55,852 nt of DNA from Bacteroidaceae bacterium (GTDB lineage: Bacteria; Bacteroidota; Bacteroidia; Bacteroidales; Bacteroidaceae). The notes under the pieces were generated by a model. The model saw only the letters and a program-made list of their open reading frames with translations. It had not been told where the DNA came from and did not search any database. The DNA is taken from NCBI GenBank assembly GCA_017557005.1, contig JAFZFZ010000095.1:1-55852 (forward strand). The letters run 5' to 3'. Both the position numbers and the translations under genes were made by a program. This document shows, piece by piece, positions 54,532-55,852 of the stretch (its first letter is position 1; every line of letters begins with the position of its first letter).

Positions 54532-55386
54532 TTATTCCTCCGAATCTTGTTCCAGCCCTAATGTCGGTTGTTGGGCTTCGAGGTATTGTTTCATGTTGAG
54601 TGATGTCACCACCTTCTTGCCTGTCTGCTCCTCGAAAGCCTCCTTGGCTACGCGTGCTACCGACCCTCCTCGGGCGGCCACTTGTGCGTGTTCATGCATC
54701 GTCTGAGGGTGTTCCTCTTTAGTTATGTTGGTTGCTGTGAGTTCGGCAAGCATGTTCATCACCAACTCTTCGTTAGTCATATTGTCGCGCAGGTTCTCTT
54801 GGTGTAATCCTTTGAGGTGCTTGTATTCGCGTGCTGTGAGTCCTGCCCATGTTTGGTATATGATATCGGTAAGCGTGGCATATCCTACTCCCTCCTTAAC
54901 ATTGTGAGCTTTCCACTGGTCGGTGAGGTCTTTGCGTATTTCTATGCTCTTGAGACGCTGGTTTATCCAATTGTCAGAGTATCCTAAGCGTTTGTAGTCC
55001 ATGAGCGATTGTTGTATGCCCAGTTCTGGGTCTTGCATCTGACGGATGCGCTCGGCCCCAACCTCTGCCAGCCATCGTTTGAAGGGCTCCGCCTTCTTTG
55101 AGGGAACGGACTGTACTATACGAAGTATACCCTCTATTGAAGCGCAATTCGTCGCGTGTCTCTTGCCATCCGTGGAAATGAATTGGTGAGGGGTACAAAT
55201 TGTACCCCACACGGAATTCAATTCTGAATCACGTTGGCGAAGACGCTTGATATATTGCCTTACATCGTTACTATCGGTAAGGGCTTCAATCACATCTGTT
55301 ACGCAGAAGTACCACTTCTCCTGTACCTCATCCCATACGGTTCGTATTTGTCGCTGATCAAACAACTTCAAATCTTGCATTGTCAT
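54532..55386 (-). CDS. BRO-N domain protein (phage antirepressor-like)
   Basis: A 284-residue protein with an N-terminal BRO-N domain (about 5-105): IRTVWDEVQEKWYFCVTDVIEALTDS and VRQYIKRLRQRD, then EGILRIVQSVPSKKAEPFKRWLAEVG, the conserved end of this domain in phage antirepressors and baculovirus BRO proteins. The rest (about 106-284) is helical and charged (DYKRLGYSDNWINQRLKSIEIRKDL), a layout common to stand-alone BRO-N proteins in Bacteroides and Prevotella. It probably binds DNA. No phage structural gene, integrase or attachment site is visible next to it, so it is either a remnant or a domesticated regulator. Confidence 0.85.
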   Translation of the reverse strand: MTMQDLKLFDQRQIRTVWDEVQEKWYFCVTDVIEALTDSNDVRQYIKRLRQRDSELNSVWGTICTPHQFISTDGKRHATNCASIEGILRIVQSVPSKKAEPFKRWLAEVGAERIRQMQDPELGIQQSLMDYKRLGYSDNWINQRLKSIEIRKDLTDQWKAHNVKEGVGYATLTDIIYQTWAGLTAREYKHLKGLHQENLRDNMTNEELVMNMLAELTATNITKEEHPQTMHEHAQVAARGGSVARVAKEAFEEQTGKKVVTSLNMKQYLEAQQPTLGLEQDSEE

Positions 55387-55573
55387 ACTATCAGTTTCAT
55401 TCTAAGCGCAATAAGCGCCTTTCAATAAGTTTTGTCACCCAAAGGACACATCCACAAGGGATAGTAGCGCGAGTAACGGTACGAAATTACAACATTATTT
55501 TGAATAAATCGTAAAGAAAGAAAAGAAAACAAACTTCATCTTGCTTAGTGTCTTAATTGAGGTACGGAGTACC

Positions 55574-55688
55574 AAGTCTCAAGCATGTCTCTACGCAGTG
55601 AGACTACAGTCTCTGTGTGGTGAGACTCGAATTTCTATACGTTGAGACTGCAATCTCAGCATAGTGAGACTCGACTCTCAGTACACTG
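55574..55688. repeat. GAGACT/AGTCTC array with 22-bp period
   Basis: Four GAGACT copies (first at 55600) are spaced exactly 22 bp apart, each followed after three bases by an inverted TCTC half-site, for example GAGACTACAGTCTC and GAGACTGCAATCTC. Inverted half-sites also lie at the left end (AAGTCTC, ATGTCTC). The period and inner geometry are the same as in the GTAC array at 6517. The sequence between the BRO-N gene and the array (55387-55573) shows no gene or clear promoter. Confidence 0.88.
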
Positions 55689-55749
55689 CAATCATCTGAT
55701 ACAAGGATATGTGTCTTTTCCTGATTTCAGTAGACGTTTTTTTGCTTCA

Positions 55750-55852
55750 TTAGCTGAATAGGTTTACACCTTTTTCTTTGCCATACTGGAGAAGTTTACG
55801 TATTCTCCGATTCCCTGCTGTTTGGCTTGACACTTTGGTCTGATGGGACAGC
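55750..55852 (-). CDS. Possible C-terminal end of a gene running in from the right edge
   Basis: On the minus strand a frame is open from the right edge for 33 codons and ends with TAA at 55752-55750. Its product ends in AGNRRIRKLLQYGKEKGVNLFS, split as AGNRRIRKLL and QYGKEKGVNLFS, which reads like a natural basic protein end. The fragment is too short to assign to a family or to be sure that it is coding. Confidence 0.3.
   Translation of the reverse strand, partial: LSHQTKVSSQTAGNRRIRKLLQYGKEKGVNLFS

Noticed and set aside
54532..55386. Prophage region
   Set aside because: Only a BRO-N protein is present. No integrase, structural, lysis or packaging gene is visible in the window.

Overview
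The window looks like chromosomal DNA of a Bacteroidales bacterium, most likely Prevotellaceae-like. The support is direct: two SusC/SusD pairs, several Bacteroidetes-type promoters (TTTG, about 20 bp, TAnnTTTG), no strong Shine-Dalgarno sequences, type IX secretion-like C-terminal tails on secreted proteins, a class II ribonucleotide reductase, and the PASTA-rluD-ddl gene order. No rRNA, tRNA, CRISPR array or complete insertion sequence was seen.

Layout. (1) 251-6280, minus strand: a GH2 beta-galactosidase followed by a GH128-type glucanase. (2) 7017-10610, plus: a 1197-residue secreted modular protein of unknown function with its own promoter and terminator. (3) 10868-18456, plus: a 1364-residue GH128-type multidomain protein, a DUF6057-like membrane protein, and a PD40/TolB-like lipoprotein carrying a haem-c type CXXCH motif. 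(4) 18595-35484, plus: a tight seven-gene operon in the order FAS1 lipoprotein, SusC, SusD, FAS1 lipoprotein, FAS1 lipoprotein, SusC, SusD, closed by a strong terminator. (5) 35563-43073, plus: housekeeping genes, namely a cell-wall amidase with an MCE/MlaD protein, dnaA, nrdJ and folB. (6) 43453-45441, minus: a GH51 arabinofuranosidase. (7) 45626-48993, plus: rfbA, rfbB and a secreted C1-type peptidase. (8) 49286-55386, minus: ddl, rluD, a PASTA protein, a DUF2156-GNAT fusion and a BRO-N phage-type regulator.

How the genes may work together: the two SusCD pairs with three FAS1 surface lipoproteins look like an outer-membrane uptake machine in which FAS1 proteins hold the places usually taken by SusE/SusF-type binding proteins. 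The GH128, DUF6057 and PD40 genes just upstream may belong to the same system. The GH2, GH51 and GH128 enzymes suggest use of beta-glucan and arabinose- or galactose-containing plant glycans.

The most unusual feature is between the genes. Many spacers hold arrays of very short phased repeats, each built on a different core: CTAG with a 9-bp period in front of three genes, GTAC with an exact 22-bp period, GAGACT/AGTCTC with the same 22-bp period, TTAAT with a 10-bp period, TGTCAAT with a 7-bp period, and a roughly 230-265 bp element built of GGAGATAAA decamers found twice between convergent genes. A separate 119-bp palindromic element lies in frame inside the acyltransferase gene.
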